From: an uncultured Thermogutta sp.
GTDB lineage: Bacteria; Planctomycetota; Planctomycetia; Pirellulales; Thermoguttaceae
Assembly (NCBI GenBank): GCA_937128505.1
Contig: CAKZMM010000144.1
Coordinates: forward strand, 1-32,785
Reading direction: 5' to 3'
Length of the DNA: 32,785 bases
Shown here: piece by piece, positions 17,955 through 25,925 of the stretch
How the letters are laid out: each line of letters begins with the position of its first letter
How positions within the stretch are numbered: the first letter of the stretch is position 1
Notes under the pieces: generated by a model
Seen by the model: only the letters and a program-made list of their open reading frames with translations
What the model was told of the DNA's origin: nothing
Databases searched by the model: none
Program-made: the position numbers and the translations under genes

Positions 17955-19136
17955 TCACCAGCTATTCGGCGAAATCAGCTCCAAACGCCCTGGGGTGGCT
18001 TTCGCGCGGACTGCCCCCGGAAGCGTGATTTCTTTGCCTCGACCTTTGCCTTTCGCGTGATTGGGTTTTGCCCCGCCAGGGGCATGCGTGCTGCATTCCG
18101 GGGACCGCAAAGCGTCATCTTGTATCGTACCGGCGTCCGCCTTGGGGGCTTGCGAGATACGGCGGCGATCCTCGGCCATCGCATCGGCAGCTCGCACCAA
18201 ATCGGTGAGAGCCATCCAGTGCCTTCGCGTCATATCACGCAGTGACCAACCCCGATGGAGCCAAATGTGCCTTAATAGCTCGCTGACCAAGTAATCGGGA
18301 ATATTTCGTAAGGGTTTTGTGCGGATAACCAGCCGGCCCAATTCCGGATCCAAGACCGCTTGCGCCTCGAGTTGCCCGACTTCCCGCAGAAGGTGGCGGA
18401 AAAGCTCCCCGGCGAGTTCCCCCAATCGCAGGATAGCTTCCCGGACCTTCGGACGGTATCGCTGCTCCAAAAGGGGGAGCAATTCGTGGCGAATTCGGTT
18501 TCGCATGAAGCGAAGGTCGGTGTTCGACCAATCCTCACGGAAGACCTGCCCCACCGATCGAAGGTACTCAAGAACTTCGATCCGATGAATACGAAGCATC
18601 GGCCGAATGACCCGCACTCCTTGCCCCAGCGGACGCACGGGATTAATCCCGGCTAAGCCGCGAATCCCCGTTCCTCGCAAGATACGATCCAAAATCGTCT
18701 CCACCTGGTCGTCGGCCGTATGGGCCGTGAGCACAAACGGTGCTTGGCACGTCAAGGCGATATTGCGCAGGAACTGATAGCGGAGCCGACGGGCTTCCCC
18801 TTCCAGATTGGAACCTTGCGACAATTGCAGAAGCGATTCACCGGGCCGCCCCACCTCAAGTGGCACCCGCAATTCTTGACATAATGCCCGGACAAACCGC
18901 TCGTCCTCGTCCGATTCTGATCCCCGCAACAGATGATTAAAATGAGCCGCCGCTAGCCGCATCTCGTGACCGGTGGCAAGCTCCACCATCCCCCTTAAAA
19001 GAGCTACGCTGTCCGGTCCGCCGGAGATGGCGACAACCGTCGGTTGCCGCTGCCATCCTAGCTCTTCCAACGCCTGGGCCAATTGCCCGACGAAGCTTTT
19101 TACCTCGCCCTTCGACATGTACAAATCTTCACCCAT
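17955..19136 (-). CDS. tilS: tRNA(Ile)-lysidine synthetase
   Basis: N-type ATP pyrophosphatase that converts C34 of the CAU-anticodon tRNA-Ile to lysidine, switching it from Met to Ile decoding; essential in nearly all bacteria. The PP-loop SGGPDS lies at 38-43, followed by AAHFNHLLRGSESDEDERFV and EGEARRLRYQFL. The HTADDQVETILDRILRGTGIRGLAGI block and the NTDLRFMRNRIRHELLPLLE block are typical. The C-terminal third is divergent and Lys/Arg-rich (AKGKGRGKEITLPGAVRAKA), only loosely like the usual TilS C-terminal domain. Start: ATG 19136 lacks a good ribosome binding site; Met7 (19118) is an alternative. It sits 84 bases downstream of the oxidoreductase gene on the same strand and may be read through from it. 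Confidence 0.95.
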   Translation of the reverse strand: MGEDLYMSKGEVKSFVGQLAQALEELGWQRQPTVVAISGGPDSVALLRGMVELATGHEMRLAAAHFNHLLRGSESDEDERFVRALCQELRVPLEVGRPGESLLQLSQGSNLEGEARRLRYQFLRNIALTCQAPFVLTAHTADDQVETILDRILRGTGIRGLAGINPVRPLGQGVRVIRPMLRIHRIEVLEYLRSVGQVFREDWSNTDLRFMRNRIRHELLPLLEQRYRPKVREAILRLGELAGELFRHLLREVGQLEAQAVLDPELGRLVIRTKPLRNIPDYLVSELLRHIWLHRGWSLRDMTRRHWMALTDLVRAADAMAEDRRRISQAPKADAGTIQDDALRSPECSTHAPGGAKPNHAKGKGRGKEITLPGAVRAKATPGRLELISPNSW

Positions 19137-19220
19137 GATATGGCAACAGAAGTGTTATCGGATTTGCGTCCGTTCACCCCCCGGTTGCTTCATTACACCA
19201 AGTGCGATCGAAGTAGCGAG

Positions 19221-20684
19221 CTAGATGCGATCCAATTGATACGGTGGTCGCTGAGGTCTTGAAAGCCAGCTTTCGGCCTCGGTATCACCGATGATCTTCT
19301 CTTGTTCAGGATCCCAGCGAATCGGGCGCCCCAGTCGCATCGAAATATTCACCAGGTGGCAAGCCGTAATGGTCCGATGCCCCACAAAGACATCCGAAAT
19401 CGGCTTTCCCCTGCTCTTCACGGAATCGAAAAAGTTCGCCATGTGATCGTCACTCGCTTCCAAGCGAACGGCATCCGCAGGCAAGGGTTTTTCCGCCAGT
19501 GCTTCCACGGGCTTTCCGAAAACACCGCCCCGGTTCACAAACACGCGACCTTGATCTCCGATGAACATGATCCCATTGCGTTTTTCATTTTTCCATTCTT
19601 CGGGAACCCCCGCAAATAGCTCCGCATCGGCTTGCGGCGTAATGTCCCCCTGAGCCATGCTTGCCAAATACTTGTCATCCCGAGCCACCAAGAAAAGCAG
19701 ATCGATCGGTCCGGGATAACTCAATCGGGCCACGAACCGATCCGGATTATTAAAGCAATCGGGCTGCCCGTGGTTAGGAAAATACCCTTGAGCCTCCACT
19801 TCTCGCGGGCCGGTATGCTCGACGTTCATCCCCCAATGGGCAATATCCATATGGTGCTGGCCCCAATCGGTGACAATTCCCCCGGCATACTCGAACCACC
19901 AGCGAAAGTGGAAATGGGTCCGCATCGGATGGTAAGGCCGCTCCGGGGCCTGACCTTGGTAGAGATCCCAATTCAATTCCGGCGGAACGGGCTGCCCGGG
20001 GAAAGGCCCACCCTTTGTGGTCCAAAAGGGGAGGAGAACGATCACCTGGTGAAGTTTACCGACTCGGCCATTGCGTACCAGCTCGCATGCCAGCCGAAAT
20101 GGGGCCTCGCTCCGCTGCTGGGTCCCCACTTGGACGACTCGACCGGTTTGCTTCACCACTCGGCAGAGGAGCTTACCTTCATCGATAGTCAGCGTGAGGG
20201 GTTTTTCCGTGTACACGTCTTTTTCGGCTTTGCAAGCCGCGACATTAATCAGCGTGTGCCAATGATCGGGGGTGGCGTTGATGACCACGTCTACGTCGGG
20301 ACGATCGAGAATTTTTCGATAGTCCTGATAAACCGCCGATTTACCCTCGAAAAACTGCCGCCCCTGCTCGGCATACCCCAAATCAGCATCGGCCACTGCC
20401 ACCACAGGACCAAAGCGAGCCGCATCCTTCGCGAGGGCACGTCCGCGACCTCCGAAGCCGACCACAGCTATTCCCGGCCTTTCATTCGGGGAAGCATATC
20501 CAGCCGCCGCACCCGATGGACGAATGAACACACCTCCTGCCACCAAGCCGAAGCCCCCGGCAAGACTTGCCCCAAGCCACCGCCGACGAGTAGTCGTCTT
20601 TCTGTTGCCGATCCTCTCCAAACTCTGGGAGATTTTCTGCTCGCAAGAATTCGACGAATGGAAGCGAAAACGTCTTTTATTCAT
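19221..20684 (-). CDS. Tat-exported Gfo/Idh/MocA family oxidoreductase
   Basis: 487 residues. A twin-arginine-type signal (TTRRRWLGASLAGGFGLVAGG, RR at 33-35) follows a basic leader, predicting folded export to the periplasm. The NAD(P)-binding Rossmann start is GIAVVGFGGRGRAL (71-84), with VVAVADAD after strand 2, TPDHWHTLINVAACKAEKDVYTEKPLTL containing the family EKP motif, and GGIVTDWGQHHMDIAHWGM in the substrate domain. Substrate not predictable; planctomycete members are sugar or polyol dehydrogenases in polysaccharide catabolism. AAAGGAA seven bases upstream supports the ATG. The isomerase/epimerase upstream on the same strand (443-base gap) fits a sugar-processing context. Confidence 0.93.
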   Translation of the reverse strand: MNKRRFRFHSSNSCEQKISQSLERIGNRKTTTRRRWLGASLAGGFGLVAGGVFIRPSGAAAGYASPNERPGIAVVGFGGRGRALAKDAARFGPVVAVADADLGYAEQGRQFFEGKSAVYQDYRKILDRPDVDVVINATPDHWHTLINVAACKAEKDVYTEKPLTLTIDEGKLLCRVVKQTGRVVQVGTQQRSEAPFRLACELVRNGRVGKLHQVIVLLPFWTTKGGPFPGQPVPPELNWDLYQGQAPERPYHPMRTHFHFRWWFEYAGGIVTDWGQHHMDIAHWGMNVEHTGPREVEAQGYFPNHGQPDCFNNPDRFVARLSYPGPIDLLFLVARDDKYLASMAQGDITPQADAELFAGVPEEWKNEKRNGIMFIGDQGRVFVNRGGVFGKPVEALAEKPLPADAVRLEASDDHMANFFDSVKSRGKPISDVFVGHRTITACHLVNISMRLGRPIRWDPEQEKIIGDTEAESWLSRPQRPPYQLDRI

Positions 20685-21126
20685 GGTCAGGTTCCTTTAA
20701 TCGCCATTCGTGCCGTATCCAAAATATTCTCAGAAGTCTGCCACCACCTTGCCGCAGAGATCACCCCACGCACTCAACTTCACGCCCGGGGGATCACCCC
20801 ATTCAAGGTCCTACGGCACGCCGGAAATGATCAAAACTCCGACGCCTAGCGACGCCAAACGCCCCGCAAACCTCCCCGGCTCACCGGACTAAGCGACCTC
20901 CCGCGACGACGCCACCACCGCGGGGCTTTAACGTGATCCTCTTCAGCATAGCCCGCTTGATGCTTCGGCCACTTGCCGGCAAGCCGGCCCTATTTTCTTA
21001 CCACTTTCCCGCGAATTTTTTGGATATGCCCAACTTTCGCCCGAGCAGATCCCGGTTCTAATTCTATTTGGTGAATTGGTGTGAAACCACCTCTTGTACT
21101 GACGAGAACGCAACTATCGCTCGTGT
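20685..21126. other. Intergenic region
   Basis: Between two same-strand carbohydrate genes. A perfect palindrome CTTGCCGGCAAG lies at 20972-20983, followed by GCCGGC. No supported gene. Confidence 0.4.
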
Positions 21127-21972
21127 TTAGGATACGATGGGTTGCAAAAAATCGATGCTTTTTCGGATATTCTCCTCAGTGCCGTAACACTCGATCGACA
21201 CCACTCCGGACCAATCGGTTTGCCGCAAGAATTCGAGGCAACGGCGGATATTCTCCGCATTGACCCCGCCTCCAATCGGAACTTCACTGCACGCAATTCC
21301 CGTTTCTTCGCCCCGGACGGTGGCGGCGAGCTGAGGACTAACATCTTTGATATGGGCATGCGTTAAGTATTTTCGGAAACGTTTCAAGTACTCCACCGGA
21401 TCAAGACCTGCAATAAAGGTATTTCCGGTGTCCATGTTAAAGCGCAAGTACTCCGATTCAAAATGGCGGAAAAGCCTTTCCAAAAAGTCCCCGTCCGTCG
21501 TGTACGGCCCGTGCGGTTCCACATTGATGATTATTCCGTAGTCCTCGGCCCACGACAAACACTGTCGGTAATTTTCGCAGGTAATGCGGAAGACTTCGTC
21601 GCGGGAATAGCCTTCGATCTCGAACCCACCGTCCACCGTATCCACCATCGGACAGCCGATCTCGGCCGCGAATCGAATCGCTTGTTGGACGTACTGCACC
21701 CCGAAGGTCGATCCCTCCGGGCCCATCATCGGATAAGAGGCGTCGATCTGCGAAATTTGGAGTCCCAATCGGTCGCAATACCGTTTCAATCGACGAGGAT
21801 TCGATTGCAGAGAAATACTCGGCTCGTAGCCCATGGCTTGGATAAAATACTGGCCATGAATCACGGCGAACTCGATGTGTTTCAGTCCCAACTTTGCCGC
21901 CGTCTCTGCCGCCTGCTGAAAACTGCCGCTCAAAGTTCGCCAATTGTCCGTGTGAAGTCCGAGGTCGATCAT
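21127..21972 (-). CDS. Sugar phosphate isomerase/epimerase (xylose isomerase-like TIM barrel)
   Basis: 281 residues of an AP-endonuclease-2-like TIM barrel. Likely metal ligands occur in family order: Glu in IINVEPHGP, Asp and Asn in RFNMDTGNTF, His in LTHAHIKDV, and Glu in GVVSIECYGTEEN. Activity is probably sugar or inosose isomerisation or epimerisation; the substrate cannot be read from the sequence. No signal peptide, so cytoplasmic. The frame can open at a GTG (21981), but AGGAGGAG lies only one base from it and at a normal distance from the ATG at 21972, which I therefore prefer. Such proteins are regularly next to Gfo/Idh/MocA oxidoreductases, as here. Confidence 0.92.
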   Translation of the reverse strand: MIDLGLHTDNWRTLSGSFQQAAETAAKLGLKHIEFAVIHGQYFIQAMGYEPSISLQSNPRRLKRYCDRLGLQISQIDASYPMMGPEGSTFGVQYVQQAIRFAAEIGCPMVDTVDGGFEIEGYSRDEVFRITCENYRQCLSWAEDYGIIINVEPHGPYTTDGDFLERLFRHFESEYLRFNMDTGNTFIAGLDPVEYLKRFRKYLTHAHIKDVSPQLAATVRGEETGIACSEVPIGGGVNAENIRRCLEFLRQTDWSGVVSIECYGTEENIRKSIDFLQPIVS

Positions 21973-22207
21973 CGGGCTCACTCCTCCTTCGTTTTGGTTT
22001 CGGTCCTCTTGGTCCGCACCTCGCAGGAACTAATCTACATTCGCATCCTGCCGAATGCGAGCGGCTCAAAGCTGAGCTATTCCCTTTTTCGACACGCCTG
22101 CAAGGAGATCAGCCGGGTTCTCCAAGGCCGCAAGCAAATCAGTCGGGCGCAAACAACCGATCCATTCTTCCCTTTATAAGGACACCTTTCCTGTATAAGG
22201 GCACCGG

Positions 22208-22423
22208 TCAAACAAAGCCGGGCATATCATCATGAATTGCCATCGGCCCACCGGCCCGATTCGCTTCGAAAGATTGCTCTTCGGAGCGCAGGGTTTGTGC
22301 TACGTTCTCCCCGGGGTTATCATTCGGCGTGTTATTTACGCGATCAAAAAACTCGTCGGACTTTTTGCTGCTTAAGTAACGGGCAACCTGATCCGCACAC
22401 GAACAACGTTTCACGGGTCGCAT
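22208..22423 (-). CDS. Possible small hypothetical protein
   Basis: A 71-codon frame with ordinary, mixed codon use and a protein-like composition: MRPVKRCSCADQVARYL, then a charged middle, ending HDDMPGFV. No domain, signal peptide or membrane segment is visible. There is no recognisable ribosome binding site before the ATG. It is the only frame in this gap that does not look like a shadow, but evidence for a real gene is weak. Confidence 0.22.
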   Translation of the reverse strand: MRPVKRCSCADQVARYLSSKKSDEFFDRVNNTPNDNPGENVAQTLRSEEQSFEANRAGGPMAIHDDMPGFV

Positions 22424-22484
22424 TTTATTCAGTGTGCCGGGGGGTTCGACTTGTGATTACCGTCGGCTAAAACCGCAGTGCGAA

Positions 22485-22634
22485 TTCTGCTCCCCATGCA
22501 GGGGTTAGTCTGCCACGATGTGTGCGAAGCAATCTCGAAAATGCTTTTGCTCCCACTGAAGGGGGTTAGTCTTGCCATATTACCAAAAATGAAAAACACA
22601 TGAATTTTGCCCCCTATGCAGGCGGCTAATTTGG
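22485..22634. repeat. Three 60-bp-spaced CCCC-N-GGGG elements
   Basis: A roughly 28-base element with core TGCTCCCCATGCAGGGG followed by TTAGTCT and GCC starts at 22488. Degenerate copies start at exactly 22548 and 22608. The C-run/G-run dyad and the GYTARTYT tail are kept; the 30-odd bases between copies are unrelated. The last copy ends about 65 bases before the GH28-like ATG. They could be operator sites, RNA hairpins in a leader, or remnants of a repeat family. Confidence 0.6.
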
Positions 22635-22698
22635 AATCTTGCTTCCGTTTTGGCCAAACGTTAGCATATCACTCAAGCCAAAAAAAAGGGGTGTGGGT

Positions 22699-24060
22699 AT
22701 GAAAAAAGCAGCCTTTCTTTTTGGGGTGATCACTCTGGTAGTAGGATGGACGCGATTATCGGAAGCCGAAGCCATCGTCTATCCTGCCCCCGCAGGTGCA
22801 CCCTTACTCGAGCAATTCGTCGTCACGGTGGACGGCAAACCGGCACCCGTGTATGCGGGTTCACCAAATCGGTTTTACGGGTTTTGTCAATTCGATGTGG
22901 TCGGGCCCGTCCAAGTCGAGGTGAAAACAACCTTAAAACTGTCCTCTCCGCGTTTGATTCCTGAGCGGCTCGGGATTCGTCCCGTTACGGAAGACAACGC
23001 GGTGCGCTTTAACTTGCCCGGTCCGTGCCAGGTGACGCTCCTGCCCGATGGTTCCACGCCGGAAAACGCCCTCCACCTCTTTGCCAACCCGTTGGAGCAA
23101 AGCCGTCCTCAAGCGGGCGAAAGCGGCGTGATCTACTTCGGGCCGGGGATTCATAAAACCGACGTTACGCTTGAAGACAATCAGCAGCTTTACCTGGCCG
23201 GCGGAGCGATCCTCAAAGGAGCGGTCACCGTCCTGGGCAACAATGCAAAGATTGCAGGCCGGGGAATTATCGATGGCAGCGATTGGGGCCATTTCGAACG
23301 CAGGGAGGTGCCCATTCGGATCCGCGGGTCCGGCACCACCGTTGAAGGCGTGATCGTTCGCCTTTCGTGGCGGGCCGGCATTTCCATCATTCGGGCCAGC
23401 GATACACGCATCGTCAACACCAAAATATGCGCAAGCCGCTTTGCCAACGATGATGGCATCACGGTCACCAACGCCGACAACGTCGTGGTCACCGACTGCT
23501 TCATTCGCACCGATGATGACTGCATCGCCCTGAAAGGCTACACCGCGGATCGCCGTGACGTATTCGCCTGTTTATTCGAGCGGTGCCAGCTCTGGTGCGA
23601 TCGGGCAAGGATTATCCTCGTCGGTCACGAAACCATGGTCCACCATATGAGGGATATCGTGTTTCGCGATATTGACGTGCTCAAATACTCGATGACACCT
23701 TTCCTGATCGAGCCCGGCGAGTTGGGAACCGCTGGCCCCAATATTTCGTTCGAGAATATCCGCCTCGAAGGTTGGGGGAATAGTACCAGCGCCTTAATTC
23801 AGGTCCAGCCGACCGTCAACCGATGGATGCAACTCAAAGAGCCCGGCTTTGTCGAGGGGGTCCGCTTCCGAAATATCACCTTGGTGGGTAAACACAATGG
23901 GCCCTGGGTTTTGATACGAGGCTACAACGAAAAGCACACCACCAAAGATGTCGTGCTCCAAGGGATATTTATCAACGGGCACCCCCTCAAGCGAAATTCG
24001 CCGGGGGTTACCGTGGGTCCGTACGCCACGGGTATCCCATTCGTTGATCCTGCCGATTAA
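22699..24060 (+). CDS. Secreted GH28-like right-handed beta-helix protein
   Basis: 453 residues with a clean signal peptide (MKKAAFLFGVITLVVGWTRLSEAEA). An N-terminal beta-sandwich-like part runs to about 130. A parallel beta-helix follows with repeated strand-turn units: LAGGAILKGAVTVLGNNAKIAGRGIIDGSDW, then VEGVIVRLSWRAGISII, then NDDGITVTNADNVVVTDCFIRTDDDCIALKG. The NDDG and DDD acidic cluster and HETMVHHMRDIVFRDI resemble the catalytic region of polygalacturonase-family glycoside hydrolases, but the exact GHG/RIK signatures are not evident, so the target glycan is uncertain. ATG 22699 is preferred; the open frame extends to TTG 22639 with no signal-peptide logic. AAAGGGGTG precedes the ATG. 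Confidence 0.85.
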   Translation: MKKAAFLFGVITLVVGWTRLSEAEAIVYPAPAGAPLLEQFVVTVDGKPAPVYAGSPNRFYGFCQFDVVGPVQVEVKTTLKLSSPRLIPERLGIRPVTEDNAVRFNLPGPCQVTLLPDGSTPENALHLFANPLEQSRPQAGESGVIYFGPGIHKTDVTLEDNQQLYLAGGAILKGAVTVLGNNAKIAGRGIIDGSDWGHFERREVPIRIRGSGTTVEGVIVRLSWRAGISIIRASDTRIVNTKICASRFANDDGITVTNADNVVVTDCFIRTDDDCIALKGYTADRRDVFACLFERCQLWCDRARIILVGHETMVHHMRDIVFRDIDVLKYSMTPFLIEPGELGTAGPNISFENIRLEGWGNSTSALIQVQPTVNRWMQLKEPGFVEGVRFRNITLVGKHNGPWVLIRGYNEKHTTKDVVLQGIFINGHPLKRNSPGVTVGPYATGIPFVDPAD

Positions 24061-24120
24061 AGAGGCCCCTACCGCGGGCAACCCTCTGGCTGCACTTTGT
24101 GGCACGAGATTGTGCTGGGT

Positions 24121-24142
24121 CCGGCCCCCGCCGCGGGGCCGG
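24121..24142. terminator. GC-rich hairpin between convergent genes
   Basis: CCGGCCCC (24121-24128) and GGGGCCGG (24135-24142) form a perfect 8-bp stem with a CGCCGC loop. It lies between the stop codons of two convergent genes, where a bidirectional terminator is expected, but there is no T-run on either side. CCTACCGCGG is repeated on both sides of it. Confidence 0.4.
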
Positions 24143-24252
24143 TCCTACCGCGGTTAACGCTTTCCCTCCCCTTCACGGCACCGCTCTTCAGGAGAATGGC
24201 AAGCTCTAAAGCGTAATCGGCACATGATGCATTTGCCAAGAACAACCTTTCG

Positions 24253-25326
24253 CTAACGTTCGGTATCTACGTCCACACACCAAGACATCCGCCGGGCAAA
24301 ATCGGCCTGGAACTCAGGACGCCACCGGCTTACGGTGGTGCGTGGGTCGAAGCTCTCGGTGCGCGGCAAATCGCGGTACCAACCGTCTGCCTCCCGTTGG
24401 TATTGTCCCCCCCAGCCTGGCTTGCTGGGATCGTTCGGATCGTTGCCCCCGCGTGGCAGAAAGAAAAACCAGGACGGAGTATCCCCTTCTTTTAAGCAGC
24501 CATGAGGATTCGGCGCGGTCCAAGTTTTTGTCGGGTACAATTCACCCAGCGGACCCCGCGAAAGTACGTGTTTTTCGACCCACTGGCGGCTTGTGAGCGA
24601 TTCGTCGCCCGTCAAGTACATCCCCCGATAGGTGCCCTCGCGTTTATCGCGGCCCGGTGCGGCCTTCGAAAGGATATAGAACATGCTCGGGAATTCGCTC
24701 CGCATCCAATCGGCAATTCCGTCCTGATCCGAGATGTCGTACACGCGAAATTTGCGGACGAAGTCGGCCAGCCCTTCCGGCCCGCGATCATGCTTCACCC
24801 GCCACAGCGCCTGAGCCAGGTCGGTTTGCCCTCCCCAAATGGAAATATTCAATGGCCGCTCAGGGGTGCCGGCGTCGATCCGCTCGATGAGAAACCACGA
24901 CGCCTCCGTATCGTGCCCTTCTCCTATATTTGCCCGCCCCCGCTTTGGGTTACCACTTTTCACGCAACGCAAAAGCTGCTCGGCCTCCGGCCACCCGTCG
25001 GCATGCCCGCGGAGCTTCGGCAGCACTTTGCCGTAGGCCTCGATGATTTGGCGGATTAAATGCGGCTGAGTAATCTCCTTCTTTAGCTCGCCTGGAGTAC
25101 CGGAGGCGCTGGCGATTAAACCTTCGATTTCAAACTCGTTGGCATACAGCATGAGCCGAATCATCGACTGTTGATCGTCCGGATCCCCGCCGATATCGGT
25201 GAGCACTACCAGTCGCGGCCGCCCGGTAGCCCCCGCAGTACACGAGCCGGCTTGCGCCGCGCTTGCCGCGGAAACCTGGACGAAAAGCCCTACAAGCGCC
25301 CAAAGAATCCAGTGTCGGATACTCAT
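24253..25326 (-). CDS. Secreted DUF1593 / nucleoside-hydrolase-like protein
   Basis: 357 residues. The signal peptide is MSIRHWILWALVGLFVQVSAASAAQA. RLVVLTDIGGDPDDQQSMIRLMLYANEFEIEGLIAS (38-73) is the calcium-binding Asp cluster of the nucleoside-hydrolase fold, as found in DUF1593 proteins such as the Saccharophagus cellulose-binding Sde182 type. Other family blocks are WGGQTDLAQALWRV, FRVYDISDQDGIADWM, and YPTKTWTAPNPHGCLKEGDTPSWFFFLPRGGNDPNDPSKPGWGGQY. The protein stops soon after this domain, so the C-terminal beta domain seen in longer members appears absent. Probably acts on a plant or algal polysaccharide or a released glycoside in the periplasm; this is inference from family and neighbours. 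Confidence 0.9.
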   Translation of the reverse strand: MSIRHWILWALVGLFVQVSAASAAQAGSCTAGATGRPRLVVLTDIGGDPDDQQSMIRLMLYANEFEIEGLIASASGTPGELKKEITQPHLIRQIIEAYGKVLPKLRGHADGWPEAEQLLRCVKSGNPKRGRANIGEGHDTEASWFLIERIDAGTPERPLNISIWGGQTDLAQALWRVKHDRGPEGLADFVRKFRVYDISDQDGIADWMRSEFPSMFYILSKAAPGRDKREGTYRGMYLTGDESLTSRQWVEKHVLSRGPLGELYPTKTWTAPNPHGCLKEGDTPSWFFFLPRGGNDPNDPSKPGWGGQYQREADGWYRDLPRTESFDPRTTVSRWRPEFQADFARRMSWCVDVDTER

Positions 25327-25502
25327 CGTGGCTATCTCCCGCTGCTTTAATTTACACGCACAATTTCTGTATCATGCGCAAAAGGTTTCCTTATCATGCC
25401 CAAAAGAAATCGCAAAAGAAACCGTTAAGCGGAGAATTCGCTAGACAATGCGCTCAGCTTGTTGGGGCACAAGAGTTTTCCTGAGCGACGATTTACTGGT
25501 TT

Positions 25503-25600
25503 AGGGAGTTCGCTAACTGCAAGGGGGAATTGGCTAACTACAAGACGGGGTTCGCTAATTACAAGAGGAGGTTGGCTAACTAGATAGGGGAAGCTAAGCA
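25503..25600. repeat. 21-bp tandem array (4.5 copies)
   Basis: Units centred on TTSGCTAAYTACAAG, each preceded by a G-rich GGGGRR stretch, start at 25509, 25530, 25551 and 25572 at a constant 21-base step; a decayed fifth copy (AAGCTAAGC) begins near 25591. The fixed step equals two helical turns. Copies differ by one to four bases. Confidence 0.72.
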
Positions 25601-25852
25601 GTCAGATGAATACTGCATAACGAAGAATGCTGCAAACGGGAAACGGCCTCTTGCTTCGGGCGGGAAAAAGAGATCGGAAAAAGAGATAAAACAACAGAAA
25701 CTACTGAAATTTATGACGGTTCCCGGTGAAAAACCCCCGAAAACGGCCCCCGATATCCGTCGGCAGGACCTGCCGAAGCGCACGCGAAAGATTCCGGGTT
25801 ATTCACCCTGAAGTAACCACCGCCCACCCTAAACAGCCGCGCGGCAGCCGAA

Positions 25853-25925
25853 TGGAGACGAGCGGGCTCGAACCGCCAACCCCCGGCTTGCAAAGCCGGT
25901 GCTCTCCCAATTGAGCTACGTCCCC
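25853..25925 (-). tRNA. tRNA-Ala(TGC)
   Basis: 73-base cloverleaf read on the minus strand. The acceptor stem GGGGACG pairs with CGTCTCC (one G-T pair). The D-arm is GTAGCTCAATTGGGAGAGC, the anticodon stem CCGGC/GCCGG has loop TTTGCAA with anticodon TGC, and the T-arm has GGTTCGAGCC. Discriminator A; CCA is not encoded. Confidence 0.97.

Larger units (their letters stand above)
21973..22698. other. Intergenic region between divergent sugar genes
   Basis: Holds a short duplication around CTKTATAAGGRCACC at about 22173-22205, a small minus-strand frame (22208-22423), and the three 60-bp-spaced elements at 22485-22634. It separates the minus-strand isomerase from the plus-strand GH28-like gene and should contain both promoters. 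Confidence 0.5.

Noticed and set aside
19632-20849. 405-codon open frame on the plus strand
   Set aside because: It lies antisense to the Gfo/Idh/MocA gene, which has Rossmann, EKP and Tat motifs; the antisense product has no domain and no ribosome binding site.
22485-22634. CRISPR array
   Set aside because: The 60-bp step and dyad repeat look CRISPR-like, but the three copies differ at many positions, there are only three, and no cas gene is present in the window.
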